64,000 nucleotides of DNA from Atrichornis clamosus (taxonomy: Eukaryota; Chordata; Aves; Passeriformes; Menuridae): contig WBMZ01003465.1 in the NCBI GenBank assembly GCA_013400975.1, positions 1 through 64,000 of the forward strand, in the 5' to 3' direction. The stretch's first letter is position 1. Each line of letters begins with the position of its first letter. The position numbers and the translations under genes were made by a program. The notes under the pieces are model-generated. The model was given only the letters and a program-made list of their open reading frames with translations. It ran no database searches and was not told the DNA's origin. Shown here in pieces: positions 11,851 through 25,000 of this stretch.

Positions 11851-14800
11851 AGTCTGACGCTGCTTGAGAGCAGTTAACACCAAATTCAATTCTTAGCCAG
11901 TATTTGGAGTCTGGGGACTAGACTTTCCCATGCTCCTCAGTATTTTATGTGGATGTTGTGCTAAAGGAAGTAACTGTTTACCCTGTATCAATCATCACTG
12001 CTTCAGGACTGCAGAATGGCTTGTAAAGTGAGCCAAAGACATCCATGACCTTAAAACGCAGCACTGACAGCTCACCGAAGTTTAAAGGGCAAATGTACCT
12101 TGAAAAGGCAACAGAGTTCTTTTATGGAGAATGCTCCAGTTCTGGAATTATTAATTTGGCACTACGAAGTAATTCCCTACATTGCAATTTATTAATGAAA
12201 AGAATTACAGGAATGAAGCAGCACTACAAAGTACTAATCAATTTTTGCCATACTGCTTACAGCCAATCTGGCTTTTAGATAACCTCCACAAACCAAGGCT
12301 GCAATACAGGTCATGAACAAAACTAGAGCTGCAAAAATGCACATAGTATCTTTGCACAGGGCAGACTTCTCAGTCCTATTATGCAACATAGGTAACACGG
12401 AGTATATTTAGGGAAAAGTATATACTCAAGTCTAAACTGGTCCTACTCATAGACCATCTTAAGATTCAAATGCAAACACCCGAATTCTGAACAGTACAAG
12501 TTCTTGACCTGAGACCAATTGCAGAGCAGTGCAAAAACTGCAATGCTTCTCAGAGTATTCAGATGGATATAGCTTTCCAAGAACACTGGAAAAAATCCCT
12601 TTTAAATGTTCACATCCCTTTTGTGTTAAGTCTGCAGGACAACATTTGCTTTCAGTCAACTTTCTCTACCATTCATCTTCCTTTTTTGCAATTAATAAAA
12701 TTAGTTGCCTCTCTCTAAAGCCAGACTTATGGAATAAACATGTATTAGCAGTAGCACAAGAGGTTTTTTTAGTAATTGCTAAGTTTCCAACATGCAGCTC
12801 CACATGGTCTTCAAATTTATCCTCTAACTTCTCCCCCATCCCTCTGGAACGTGCTTCTCATCCCAATTATATAGCTATATAAAAAGTTTTACTATGGAGC
12901 AAGATGAAGCACATAGGTGGTACATAACAAACATATTTTTTGCATGTCACAGCCTTACTAGTTCTTAAAACTATGTAAACTACATTTTTCTCAATGACTG
13001 TTCAGAATCATTACTGAATACATTAGGAGTTTGTTTGACAGAATTTCCATTTTGAATATACATAAAGATTATAAAATGAAACACATGACAAATGTTCCTA
13101 AAACCCAAAGCCATTGCTGTTTATTTATATTTTAATAATATGATGTCATGTAACAATAGCAGATACATCCTGGCATTCTTTTAAGTGGCAGATATCAGCA
13201 GTGAAGGACTTTTTCTTCCCTCATAGTTTGCATTACAGCACTTTATTTTAATCAATTTATTTAAGTGCTTCCCAAGTTCACTTTCATATATTGTTCATGT
13301 GTTTTTGAGTTATAAATGCCAGTCATGTCTTTGTCTATTTTAAACTAGAAATCAAGCCAACTTTCAAAGTATCATAAATCATCACTACTACTTGCCCATA
13401 TATAAGTTTAAAATATATTTTTAATCTAGGCAACAAAAAACCGAGACTAGAAAGTTCAGATTTTTTTATAGACAAAGATGAACATTTCTGAGAGGTTTTC
13501 TTGGAGGGGAAGGTGGTGTTTAGTTCTGAGCATGAGTTCTGTACTCACCTCACTTTGGCACTCCGGGGACCATCTCAGAGCCTGCAACAAATAAACTTCA
13601 TGGTATGTCATCAACACAGAGCAGAAAGACACACAGACCTTAGTGCTTTATGACTCACAGTACCAGAAAAATGCTTTAATTTTTGTATGCCCTTAAAGGA
13701 GTGGTGCTTGCAGGTACTCTGTCATGGAAGGGCACCATCACATTAGCAGTTTTATCCAACTTGGCAGAGCTTGACAAACAACACATCTTTTCCTCCATGG
13801 AGGAAATTCTAGGCAACATTTTACTTATCTTTGAAGTATCCTATTCAATAAAAAGGAGTGAGGGTTTTACACTAGAGTGCTGGATTGCCCACTGCTACAC
13901 AGATTCACTGCTGCTACTCAAGGAGTAACTGTCCTCCCAGAAATGGAAGGACTTTGTGCCTCTTAGCAAAGCCTGATGGCTTCCAAGAGATAACTAGCCC
14001 CTGGAGGACAAATAATATTCACAGCAGTAGGGAGGTTACCTGAGGCTGGTAAAGTTTGGTCAATGAGGTAAAACACATTGAAGCTTCTAAATACTTGGCA
14101 TGTTTTAGAAGGAACGAGTTATGCTACGTGTGCAACCTCTTAAACCACTTGTGACTCAGTTGACTAAAGGAACAAGACTGCACCAAATTGCACACAGAAC
14201 TGAATTCCCATTTAGCTGAAGGTCAACAATTCAATGATTAAAAAACCCATTGCATCGTGGGTTGTTGCTTTGGTTTGCTTTTTTTTAATGCATTAAACCT
14301 ATAGATCTATGCTATTTACATATTTGACACTGGCCAGTACTCAACTATGGTAATACTATTCTTGAAGAATAAGGCACATGTCTGAGAACTAATTTTAAAA
14401 AGTCAGGACATCAAGTAGTAAATTTAACAACCAGGTAAGAATGCAACTTGGTGAAATGACATTCTGTTTTCCATAGATTAATTTTCTTAGATTTATTAAA
14501 TAAAAGATATGATACAGTTACAAGCCCATGCATTTCATAAAAATTTGAACTTAATTATTAAAGAACAAAATTTTAAATAAAGCATATACAGATGTTTCTG
14601 GGTATTCAAGTGGACTGGTTAGTCTAGAGAAATATTATTTGCAACATAAGGGCAGAAGCACTGAGATTTTCATGTGATTATTTCTTTATCTCTTTTCCTC
14701 TTCCATTCCACACCTTCTGAAGATAAATCACAGTTGAGTAACTTTATGGATTAAGTTCTAGGTATAAACTCATAGTTGAACCCAAATTTTAATTTTCACT

Positions 14801-15124
14801 GGTTACACATCTATAGTACATCCCTTTATACTGTTATTAAAAATAAAATAAGACTACATTTAAAAAACATAGGCAGTATAACTATTTTTAAAATGTCCTT
14901 TATCTAATATGCTGAGAAGATTAAATTTTCTGTCTAATTAAATTATTTTTTATAATTACAAGGTAACTCTTGTAATTCCCAAATGCTGTTGAAAATTACT
15001 ACCTCTCGTAGCAAATGTGAGTATTTCTATGTAATGAAACTGCTGAAGAAATCACAGAGAAGCTGCAACAGATTAACACAAAAAAAATAATAGAGTATTT
15101 AAAAGGCACACAAATACTTCAAAC
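11851..15124. other. Intergenic sequence next to the RB1CC1 3' end
   Basis: AT-rich, with several further AATAAA hexamers on the minus strand (for example in 14491-14496), so part of it could belong to a longer RB1CC1 3' UTR isoform. The 117-aa plus-strand ORF at 12529-12882 and the 81-aa ORF at 13683-13928 are not recognisable. Confidence 0.55.
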
Positions 15125-16020
15125 ACATACAGTTTCAAATCTTTATTGTTTTAAAATTCTACATGTCTTTTACAATTACAATAATTTGTTACTTAAATGA
15201 CTCTTGTATGGTTAATGTACAATGAGTTTTTTCCTGAAACTCAACCATGAAATACAATTTCATCAATATGATTTTTCTAAATAGATTAATACAAGACTTC
15301 TGCTTTTTTGGGAAGAACAAGTGCTTTACTTTGAACAAACGGCACAGGTGTCCTCCCTTCAGAATCTGTGTGATCAATCCATCGAAAGTGCTTTTGAAGA
15401 TTGCAGATCTAACTGTGACTGATTTTCAAAATCAGTCCATCAAATTACAAGGGTTTTTTAACATTAAAGAGCATTTTCATGTAATGAAACAAGCTGCAGT
15501 AGTTATTTTTATTCATCTACTGAGGCAAACTCATGTTGAAGAAAAATTATATGATTATCTGCATGCAATGAACACTCCTCTTTAAATAGTTGATGAATTT
15601 TACACATATAAAGAATCTGTTAAAGAGTGCAAGTACTTTGATAATGATTTCACAAAAGGACATATGCTGGTAATAATGGTAACTAACATTTAACATCTAA
15701 ATACAAGCTAATGTATATTTAACAGGCAATTAACATGGCTAACAAACCATGTTTCATGTGGTTGCCCTTCGAGAAAATGAACTCATTTGGTCCACACTCT
15801 TAAAGTTATCTGGGTAAAAAAAATCGAAGCAGTTAGGGCCAGAGTTTTTGATGAATTTCTTGTTTCTAAAATGTCACCTGTTAAAAAGTAAAAGCAGTAC
15901 ATCAATGATGTATCTTGTCACATGACCTCAGTATAAAAAGATGGCCTGGTATTGGAGCGATGAACGAGCACTGAAGGACAAGTCAAAAAAGAACGGAGAC
16001 AGAACAAACTAAAACTTGCG
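15125..16020 (-). other. RB1CC1: RB1CC1 3' UTR (probable extent)
   Basis: About 0.9 kb of AT-rich sequence follows the stop codon and ends near the AATAAA at 15142-15147. A second, proximal AATAAA lies at 15508-15513 and could give a shorter transcript. The 112-aa ORF on the opposite strand (15247-15585) has no recognisable product. The end is inferred from signals only; longer 3' UTRs ending below 14500 cannot be excluded, because further AATAAA sites occur there. Confidence 0.6.
15142..15147 (-). promoter_or_regulatory. RB1CC1: Polyadenylation signal AATAAA of RB1CC1 (predicted)
   Basis: The minus strand reads CAATAAAG. GU-rich elements (TGTATGTGTTTG and TTTGTGTG) follow within about 40 nt downstream, the usual arrangement around a cleavage site. 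This places cleavage at about 15112-15132. Confidence 0.6.
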
Positions 16021-16098
16021 TTATACTTTCTTGTTCCATGGTACTGCTTTCACTCTGTAGAATTTTGTACCCAAAGGAACTTTAAATCTGTTTTGTGC
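16021..16098 (-). CDS. RB1CC1: RB1CC1 exon 24, C-terminus and stop
   Basis: The exon encodes AQNRFKVPLGTKFYRVKAV then PWNKKV and TAA (16021-16023). It contains the counterparts of human claw-pocket residues R1573, F1574 and F1582, all conserved. One difference from mammals is Pro instead of Ser before the final WNKKV. The acceptor GGTAG|GCA is preceded by an 18-T tract. The mRNA continues as 3' UTR below 16021. Confidence 0.96.
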   Translation of the reverse strand, partial: AQNRFKVPLGTKFYRVKAVPWNKKV

Positions 16099-19000
16099 CT
16101 ACCAAAAAAAAAAAAAAAAAAGTTAAAACATGGGGTTATTCTACTGGTTTTCGTATTTTTAAGCTCAAACTGATTCCCACCACTTGGTACTCATGAGATG
16201 CTGAGGAGTCTGGCAAGGTTCTGGGCAGTGTGGATGCAAATATCCAACCCACTGCTCACTCAACTCTTTTCTAGTTCCCCTACTCTTGCTATTCACTGAT
16301 CCAAAAGAGGAGCAGGAATAGCAGAACTTAGGACAACTTTCACCTGACATGTTATGCAGAGGGAACTTGTTGCAAATGTTACAAACATTAAAACTGATTT
16401 TCTTCTCTATTAATCATAGATGATTTCCTATTACTATTTCCTTACCTTTTTTGCCTGGCAATATTCCTTTTCCATCACTTTTCCTAGCACCCAAGGTCTC
16501 CGAGATGCACCCGATGCTAAAGAGAAAACACATCTATTATTTTAGATAAGAAACTACAGGTAATAGGATATTACATTCCATTTTAATTAAAAGCAGAAAT
16601 TCTTTAAAAACCTCAATTTTTAAAATAAATGAACAAACATTAAATAAGTTCAAATATCAAGACAGCTCATTGGCATTTTCAAACAAAAACTTCATTTTTC
16701 ACTTCAAATTTTGTTCTAAAAGCTAATAGAGGAGACAACAGCAAAATCAAAACTGAAATTCATTTAATGACTCGAAATTATCATCACCAACCAAACCTGA
16801 CCTTCCCATCTGATTGAAGGTGAGAATTTCTCAAAATATTTCAAAGGACAGAAATTCTTCTATACTCAGCTATTATTACTACCCTTACTGAAACATTTCA
16901 TTGTTTTTCTGTATTAGTGATGGAAATTAGTTACTTATAAACAATAGTTTTAAAATCCTACAAGTCTGCCAGTTTTGGTTGCAGTTTTCTAAGACTATCC
17001 AATACTGTTTGGAAAGGAGAAAAGTGAAAAACCTCAATAATAAACTGACAGATCAAAAGAGCAACAGTAGGCATAAAAAACCCTGTCAGTTAAATTCACT
17101 TCTGTAAAGAAAGGAAGACTACGTGCCTTGTATTCCAAGAAAGTACATCCATTTTATTAGCTGTGCTCTTTCCTAACTATTGCTAATCACAGCATAAAGA
17201 AAATACCAAAACAGATGCAAGGAAGAGATCACATACATCATACATAATACTCAAGTCAATGCTTTTCTAAGCCTGACTATGAGATACTGTATCTAGTGAC
17301 CAGACCATGACTCACTCAAAAACAGAGTTTAAAATCTTACTAGTCTTCAAGATAAAAGTGGCTATTGGGAGTGGAGTAGATTCTGTTCCACACTACTACA
17401 GTCACTGCAAAGAATTCACATCTGCCCTGAATGCTCTACAGCTAATAATTAAATTACAAAAAACCCCTTTTTAAAATTCAAATTTGTTTGGCTGACCGGC
17501 TTCATTGATCTAACAGAGATAGGGAGAAAGATGCAGGGTTTTTTCCTTACATTTGCAGATGGAAATGTTCATATCCCAAAGATAAGGGAGAACACAGAAA
17601 CCATGTGGTCCTCTACCAATTTCAGTGTTATTATAGTATTTTAAATCATCTTACTGTAGCCAGAGACATCCTATGGATAGCTTAGACCCCAGACACTTAA
17701 TACTGTAGATGGATCTATACAGAATTAACAACTCGATACAAACACATTAGTACAAAAGGTCAGGTTTAGATGCAACATTCTGGTGGTCCTTGAAACAGTA
17801 GTTTGCAGTACCCAGGTCCACACTAATTTTAACCTACAACAAATACAACCAGTGTTTTGGACTTCATTTCCCCACTTCCCCAAAGCAGGAACAGAATCAA
17901 GACTTGGTTTCCTGAAGCACTGAGACAGAGACAAACATGCCCCTCAACAAATGATAGGTGTTTTCCCCTTATGCTTCACAGGTGACACATGGCACAGATC
18001 CTTCAGCAGACTCAGAATCCAGTTAGGGCTTAGAGCTCTTCTGGAGGCTACACAACTACTTGAGATCTTTCATCTTAATTGAAATATACAGTGAGTCTGT
18101 TCAGGAAAATTATTTCACAGCTTGTGCCATGCAATAATATATAGAAACTTTCACTGGTGAATTAGAATTAATGCATAATTTTCTTTGGATGCATATTGTT
18201 AGACACTTCTGCAAAGCTGGAAGCTCAGGTGGGTTTGCAAAAAATACTACACATAATAGTTTAAAGACATTTCCATGAATCCATTTCATGTAGCTTCATG
18301 ATTTAGTGCAAAGCATTGTTATTTTTCCTCATTTAAAAAGATTTCAATTTAGCTAAGTCTACATAGCTGCCAAACACAGGCAACAAAAAATCTTGAAGAT
18401 TAAAGGGGAAAAAAAAGCAAATGTGCCACCAACTTGAACATTAAAAATACCGAAAGCGTTCTCTGAAAACTTATTAGTGCCACTAAATATCATTTTAATT
18501 TGGTGGAAAAGTATCAGCAAAAATATTGCTTGCAAATTCCCATATACTATTGTGTACATTTTGTTTTTTATTATTCATGCTACTGAGTAGTTAAGGCATC
18601 CTGATGGGAATGGTAATATACTATGTGTGTGTACAAAATTGGCATTTTCTCCCTCTTTTTAGAATTTTTTACAGCTTACTTTGAAGATACGGATGTTTTT
18701 CTCTAGTTTTTCAAGATATTAACATCTATATAAATTTTTGATTAAAAATGTTCTGCCTTGAAAAACAGTTCACATTAGAACAAATAGCAAAAGCTACAAA
18801 GATAGCTGACAACTAGCTATATTACATGCTTCTTATATTTATCACATACATATTAATAAAATCACTTACTCTGTGTTAGCAAGTTAAGAGTATAATTTAT
18901 AGGAGGAGATAATAATTGGAAAAAATCTGACACTTACCACACTCACCTGGTTTGAGATCCAGTGCAGCAAGGGACTCTGAGTGCAAGAAATACAAGGTTG

Positions 19001-22000
19001 GACTAACAGTAAACAACACGTAGTTGTCATGCCTTTCGTCCAAGATAATGAGAACCAAATCGCCAACCTGAAAACTGGGAAAAAAAAAAAAACCAAAAAA
19101 ACCCAACTTAACTAAAAGAAGCACAGAAGCTTAAAACTAAATTAATTACACTACATTTCTTCCCCCATGTATTGCATGAGACTGAGACTTAGCTGAACAG
19201 TAGCACAGACATTTCTTCTTGCTACGCCAACTCATATACATTTTGTATTTTCTGAAGTCAACAAAACCATGCTACCTTTTAAAAAGTGCTTTTTGAAGTG
19301 TTCTACATCCATCAGCTCAAATTACTTTTTTCAAAAGAACTGTCAGTTTTGCTTTAAAATATAATCAGAAGTACTGAAAAAAACACTAATGTTTCAATTT
19401 TGTATTATTTTTATTTCCCAATACTTAAGGTAGCCATCATCATAGCAGTGTTTACAAACATTCTTTTGATGTTTTAAACTGAAGCCAATTTGAACACAAA
19501 AAATACAGCAGAACATTTATGCAGCTTTCAATCTTAAAATTTTAAGCACATAAGACAAAGAAGGGATGAGGTGTTCATCTTTGATCAAATAGTTAAAAGC
19601 GAAACAAACACCACGGTGACTGTATGTAAAAAGTTTTAAGAATCTGCTTCCTCCTACACCAGGGTAACAAAAGAAGCCACAAGGTTCTCAAGCCAAGTTT
19701 CAGTAACAGAATTCAAAGAACTTTTTCTATCTCCAAACTTCTGTTCCACAGTGCAAAGGTGTTGCAAGTGAATTATTTACTCATAAATGAAATGAAGTCT
19801 AAAGAAGCTACAAATTAACCATTAGATCATGAGTGGGCTCTGAGAATAAATATTACCAGGCTGCTGGTGGTGGGGGAGGAAGTGGCAAAGAAAGTGGGAA
19901 ACTCTCCGTAGAAGGAGACTACTGAAATATAGTCAATTGAGTTAATTCAGAGTAATTTAGGTCATCATCTTTAAAGTTCACTTTTGGACTAAATAAACAA
20001 TACTCCAAGCTTTTCTGCCTGGATGTATTATGAAGACAGGCTATATTGACTTAAAAACATCTGTACTGGACAGATGAATTTTTCTTTCACAACATTTTCC
20101 TCCCCAAAGACTACCAAGACAGTTGCCACAATATTCAGATACTCAAGGAAAAAAACAATTATTCACCTGGTGACCTTGTTACAATAAAAATGCAAATTGG
20201 TGTAATTCAGAAAACATTAATGGACTAGCCTGTGTTGGTTTCCTTTACAGAAAAGTTTTTTATATTACTCAAGTAATTTATAAGTCTGATATTAATTAAG
20301 AAGTTATCTGTAGCTTTCACATTTTGCAAGAGTATTTCTTTTTCCAGCAACAATTCTACATGCAGCTGCTAATGTATTGATAATACCTAACAACATGTTT
20401 GAGTTAATTTCATTCTGTCAGGGTAAACCAAGAATTCTGAAGACTTCAGGAAGGTAAGACTTCTCTTGAAATGTAAAACAGCACTATGCATATTCAGAAG
20501 AGATTTCCTTCTATTTTTTCCCAGCATGACTTCAAGGTTACAGGTAAGCCAAAAGGAATCTAAAAGAAAACTCTGAGAGAATTCTAGAAATCCTATGAAC
20601 TACAGAATTCAAGAAAGGCCATTTTTTTTGTTTACACAAAGGTTTTATAAATCTAGATTCATGTTCAACTAGGATGTTTTGATAGCTGATGGCTAAATTA
20701 TAGAGAAGATCTATGTATCTTTCCAAAGAGCAAGAACAGAAGAATTGTAACAGTAACTACACACTTACTTTATTGAAAGCCTAATCATCTATTTATATGA
20801 AAATTAACATGTACTTACTCTCTAATTGCAATTTTTTCAGAATGTCTTGAGGATACTGATGACATGCTTTGGGACATCTATAAAAAAGAGAAAACTTTTA
20901 AAGTACTGGCAAGCTATGATGAAATGCACATTGCAGGTAAGAATATGGTAAAAATTTTTGATTGATTTCTAACAGTGTCTAGTGTTGCAGATTTTATATT
21001 CACTCAAAAAACCCAGCACCCTTTTGTCATCCTGTTCTGTAGTAGGTTTGGTGGTTTGTGATTTGGTTTTGGTTTTCATTACTGTGCTTTTTCTTTTAAT
21101 AGCTACCTTTGATTATGAAATGTCTTGCATAACTAACTTCTCCCTCACTATTTAAAACTGTTAAGTGCTTTTCAGATCAGTGCCAGCGAAGATTTATTCT
21201 GAGCATACACAAGACCTATGATAGAACTGCACATTCGAACAGAGAAACAACTGGCACTAGAAATGACACTAGAACGCTGGAGATTAAACACAATCATTAC
21301 AATTAAACTCTAGATGTTGAACTCAATATGGTCTCTCAGTTATTCTAAGCACTGTCACAAAATCTGAAGTTTATTGTACTCAACAGAGCAACACTCCCTG
21401 GAATAAAACCGGAGTCAAATTTACTAAGACCAAACAAAGGTTCAATTATGTGAGGTTTGGGACATAAGAATTATCTCCTATGTGTAAAATATTTGCCTTT
21501 AGACCTGTTTAGATTAATTAAAATTGGCACATGGACCAACTTCAATAGAATAAACTAGACCTAAATACGAATGTAAGTGCACAGAAACTTCCTACAGTAA
21601 CTATGATAACAAGAAATGGCAGTGGGTAACCCTACTTCTATCTACGAAGGAATACCAGTCCCACAGGCAGGCAAGTAGCTGGGGAAGCTGATCTGATGTA
21701 AATGTATCAGTTTCACTATCCTCCAGTAACCTCCTTACAAAATACAATTCATAATTGCTCCAAAGAAACTCTGACTAGAGGTCCTGCAGATTTTCCATAC
21801 ATTCCGACTTCCTGGACCATTTATACATGCTATTCAAATCTAGATTGCTCATACTTGAAGTTTAGCACATGATTTTTCAGCTGTAACTCCAAGATTGTTC
21901 CTTACAGTATATTTCCTTTTCCTCTTGTCAATCTCACCCCCTGCCTTCCCCAGAGGCCAGCACCAGCCTGTTTTCCTATGAGACTGAAGCCTATTCACAG

Positions 22001-25000
22001 CTCATTTTCTTCATTTTTTCAAAGAATGAGTCCAGTTTGAATGCAGTACATCACAAAAAGCTCTCAAATTCTAATGACACTTTTAGCAGCTTTCTTTACA
22101 GGATCCAACTTCAGATTTTTTTTTTTTAGCGGCTACTTTTCTTTCTTGAAAAAGTTGCAGCTAGCATGAAAGTTGTCAGATTTGCTTAGATTGTTTACTA
22201 AAGTGTTTGAGAGTTCTCTTCAGATATTAAGACCAGATATTTTCTTACTACTTTTAAAAACTGGAGTGCTAAATTAAAAATGCAAAATAGCTTCATTTCT
22301 GTATTTTTCCTTAATTTCTAACTTTAAGAAAAAGAGAACAAATTAGAATGTTGAGAATAATTAAAACATAGCAAAGAATGTTTTCTGAGTACAGTTCTAA
22401 TGGCCTTTACACAGAAAAAAAGGTTCCCTTTCTCAGCAATTCATATACTATAACAAAAATCCTGTAATAACATTCCTAGCATGAAAAGGAGTTCCTTTCC
22501 GTTCCTTGCAGAAGTAATCCACAAGTTCTGGTGCAGAAGTCAGTGATCCATGAAGATTTTCTTTTATCATGCAGAATGCCTTCTGAGCTCTTTATCTGAA
22601 GTATCTCAGTAGAAATAAACACTGATATTTAAGTTTTGATGTATATTTCAATTTTAGAAGTGGATTTAAAAGGAGGGGAAAGATGGCAAGAAGAATGAAG
22701 AGACAAAAAAAAAAATGAACTTATCTATGAAAAAACTCAATTTGTAAGTAAGGAATTGAAAAGATATTAAGTTCCAATGTGCATTTAAAAATCAAATTTG
22801 AATTGCTTTAGAGACCAATGACCTGCCAATTTTCCCTACATGGCTTGGTATTAATCAAATGAACAATAATCTTCTATTTGCCTTGTAGACCGTGTTTTCT
22901 TCAATTTTATTTTAGTCTGAGATGACAAGAGATCAAGAATTTGATTCAGGAAATCTAGAGAGGTTTAGAAAACTGTCCAGTGTTTCTGAGTTTTATTGTA
23001 AAAACTACACTTCTTGAAATAACTTCTGTGCACTTCATTGATGTTCTGAATTGAAAAAAATCCTTTGAAAAATATACTTTTAGATGTCTTGCAATCCTTT
23101 CTTACACCCTGCACAAACAGAGAAACATCAGCTCCTAATGGAGGGACGAACCAAACACTTTTGCTATGAAATGTAATTTCTGACTACACAGATACCAGTT
23201 CCTACCACATTTCTCGGTATCACCTGTCACTTCAAGGAAGTGATACTGCCATGGCCAGTCCAACAAAAGGCTGTGTCTGTTTCCTATACACACAGTAATT
23301 TTTTTAAGACTTAAATTTGAGATCTGCTAGCAAGGAGAAACAGTGAGTAAATAAAAGGATTCATTGCACAGGAATCAACCGCTGTGTCACTAAATTCTTT
23401 TTTCTTCCACAGGCATTTACTGCATTTGAGCATTTCAGCTGGTGGCTGTCTGCATTTCCGATTGCTAGGCAGAATTAGTTTCATGCCTTACAAAAATGAC
23501 AGGTGCAGTTTTCCCAAAACAATCTCTAAGTTATCATTAACACTCCCAATTATGCTTAAAGTGCAGGCACATTCACGTTCTTGTAAACTGGCCTTCAGTC
23601 TACTGCTGCTGAAAACTGAGTCATGGTGCCATGGAAATTAACATCTCCTTCCCCAAATCTGGATGGTCTGTGTTCTTTGAGAAGAAGCCTCTCTCCAGTC
23701 CTGTGAACCTTTTTCCATGAGAAGACTGCCAAGATCAGGTATCTCTGGGAGGTTATTAGATTACCTATTTACTACTTGCCTTAACACTTAAAACATTTCT
23801 TAAGTAATTGAAAAAAATGTTCAGATTTTAACAAACTTAACATTTTTAAACTCTCCTTACTTTTTCGTGAGACTTAAAACATGCATTGCACAAATACTCA
23901 CCAATCTCTGATTTAATCTCTTATTTTCCTCTTCTTTCAATTGCAAAGTCTAAAAGAAAATCTTGCTCTGATTAACAAATTATTATACCTTATACAGTAT
24001 ATTTTTAAAAAAGTTTTGATATGATTAGAGCCCAACTATTTGCACAGTAATACATCTTTCAGTTCTAAAACAATTATCAAAACATCTTTTGAACAAAGAT
24101 GAAAAAGAAATTGAAGTCTAGCAATTATCCCAGTGCTACAAAACTCATTGCTAAGTTGTTTACCTCCATACACATACTTTTCTTTCAGTTAGAAAAACAT
24201 GTCACTGATAGAATAGCAAAAGAAATGTAATATATTACTATGTTATAGCTTCTACCCATGACAAATCCTTTGCAATCAGATGACAAAATAAAGCATGTAT
24301 GTGCTCATAGTCAGAAATATCTGATGCAACTTTTTTTTTTCTACAGTACTTCTTTGGATCAATGACCTGTCACTCCTAAGAAGAAATACTACACCTGAGT
24401 CATTCATACTACAGCCTACATAAACAGAACAAACAAAGGCCAAGGGTAAATTTTTAACACTTATCTTGAATTACTTCTGTGGATTATACTGATCCAAGAG
24501 TACAATGAACAAGCATTCCCTGAAAACAAATTTATAATCCTTGCAGACAATATATTGCATCAGAGCATTAACTGACCACAGCACAACTTTGCATGTACAC
24601 ATTTTTAAGTACTTAGTTGCAATACTTGACCTCACAAATAATCTACTCACTCTTTCTAGCAACATTATCCTCTGCTTTTCTTCAGACATATGGACATTTT
24701 CACTAAAAGAGAAAGAAGATGGACCAGTTAAAAATGAGAGCTTTTTTCATTACCAAAAATTATCTTTTCCACACCCACCTGCCATCTTCACTCAGTGAAG
24801 AATGCTACATATTTGCTAGCAAAGAGAGAACAGTACAGAAAGATACATTAAGAATCAGCATTGACATTTCTGGTAGGGGCTTTTGGATTTTTTTTTTTCT
24901 TTAAATACAGAGCTTCTTTGTCACAACAAACCAGTAAATTTTCATTCATCAATTAGTTTATCAAGTTACATGGAGCCATTTCTTGGTATTTTGCACTATT

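Noticed and set aside
12529..12882. 117-aa plus-strand ORF in the flank
   Set aside because: It has no recognisable similarity, Ser/Phe/Cys-rich composition and no splice or promoter signals, so it is treated as chance.
1..15120. ALKAL1 (FAM150A) coding exons expected downstream of RB1CC1 by mammalian synteny
   Set aside because: I looked on the minus strand for its cysteine-rich C-terminal motif and found no match; the gene is probably further away. My scan was by eye and could miss a short exon.
15247..15585. 112-aa plus-strand ORF
   Set aside because: It lies antisense to the RB1CC1 3' UTR, has an AT-rich residue composition, and shows no known domain or splice context.
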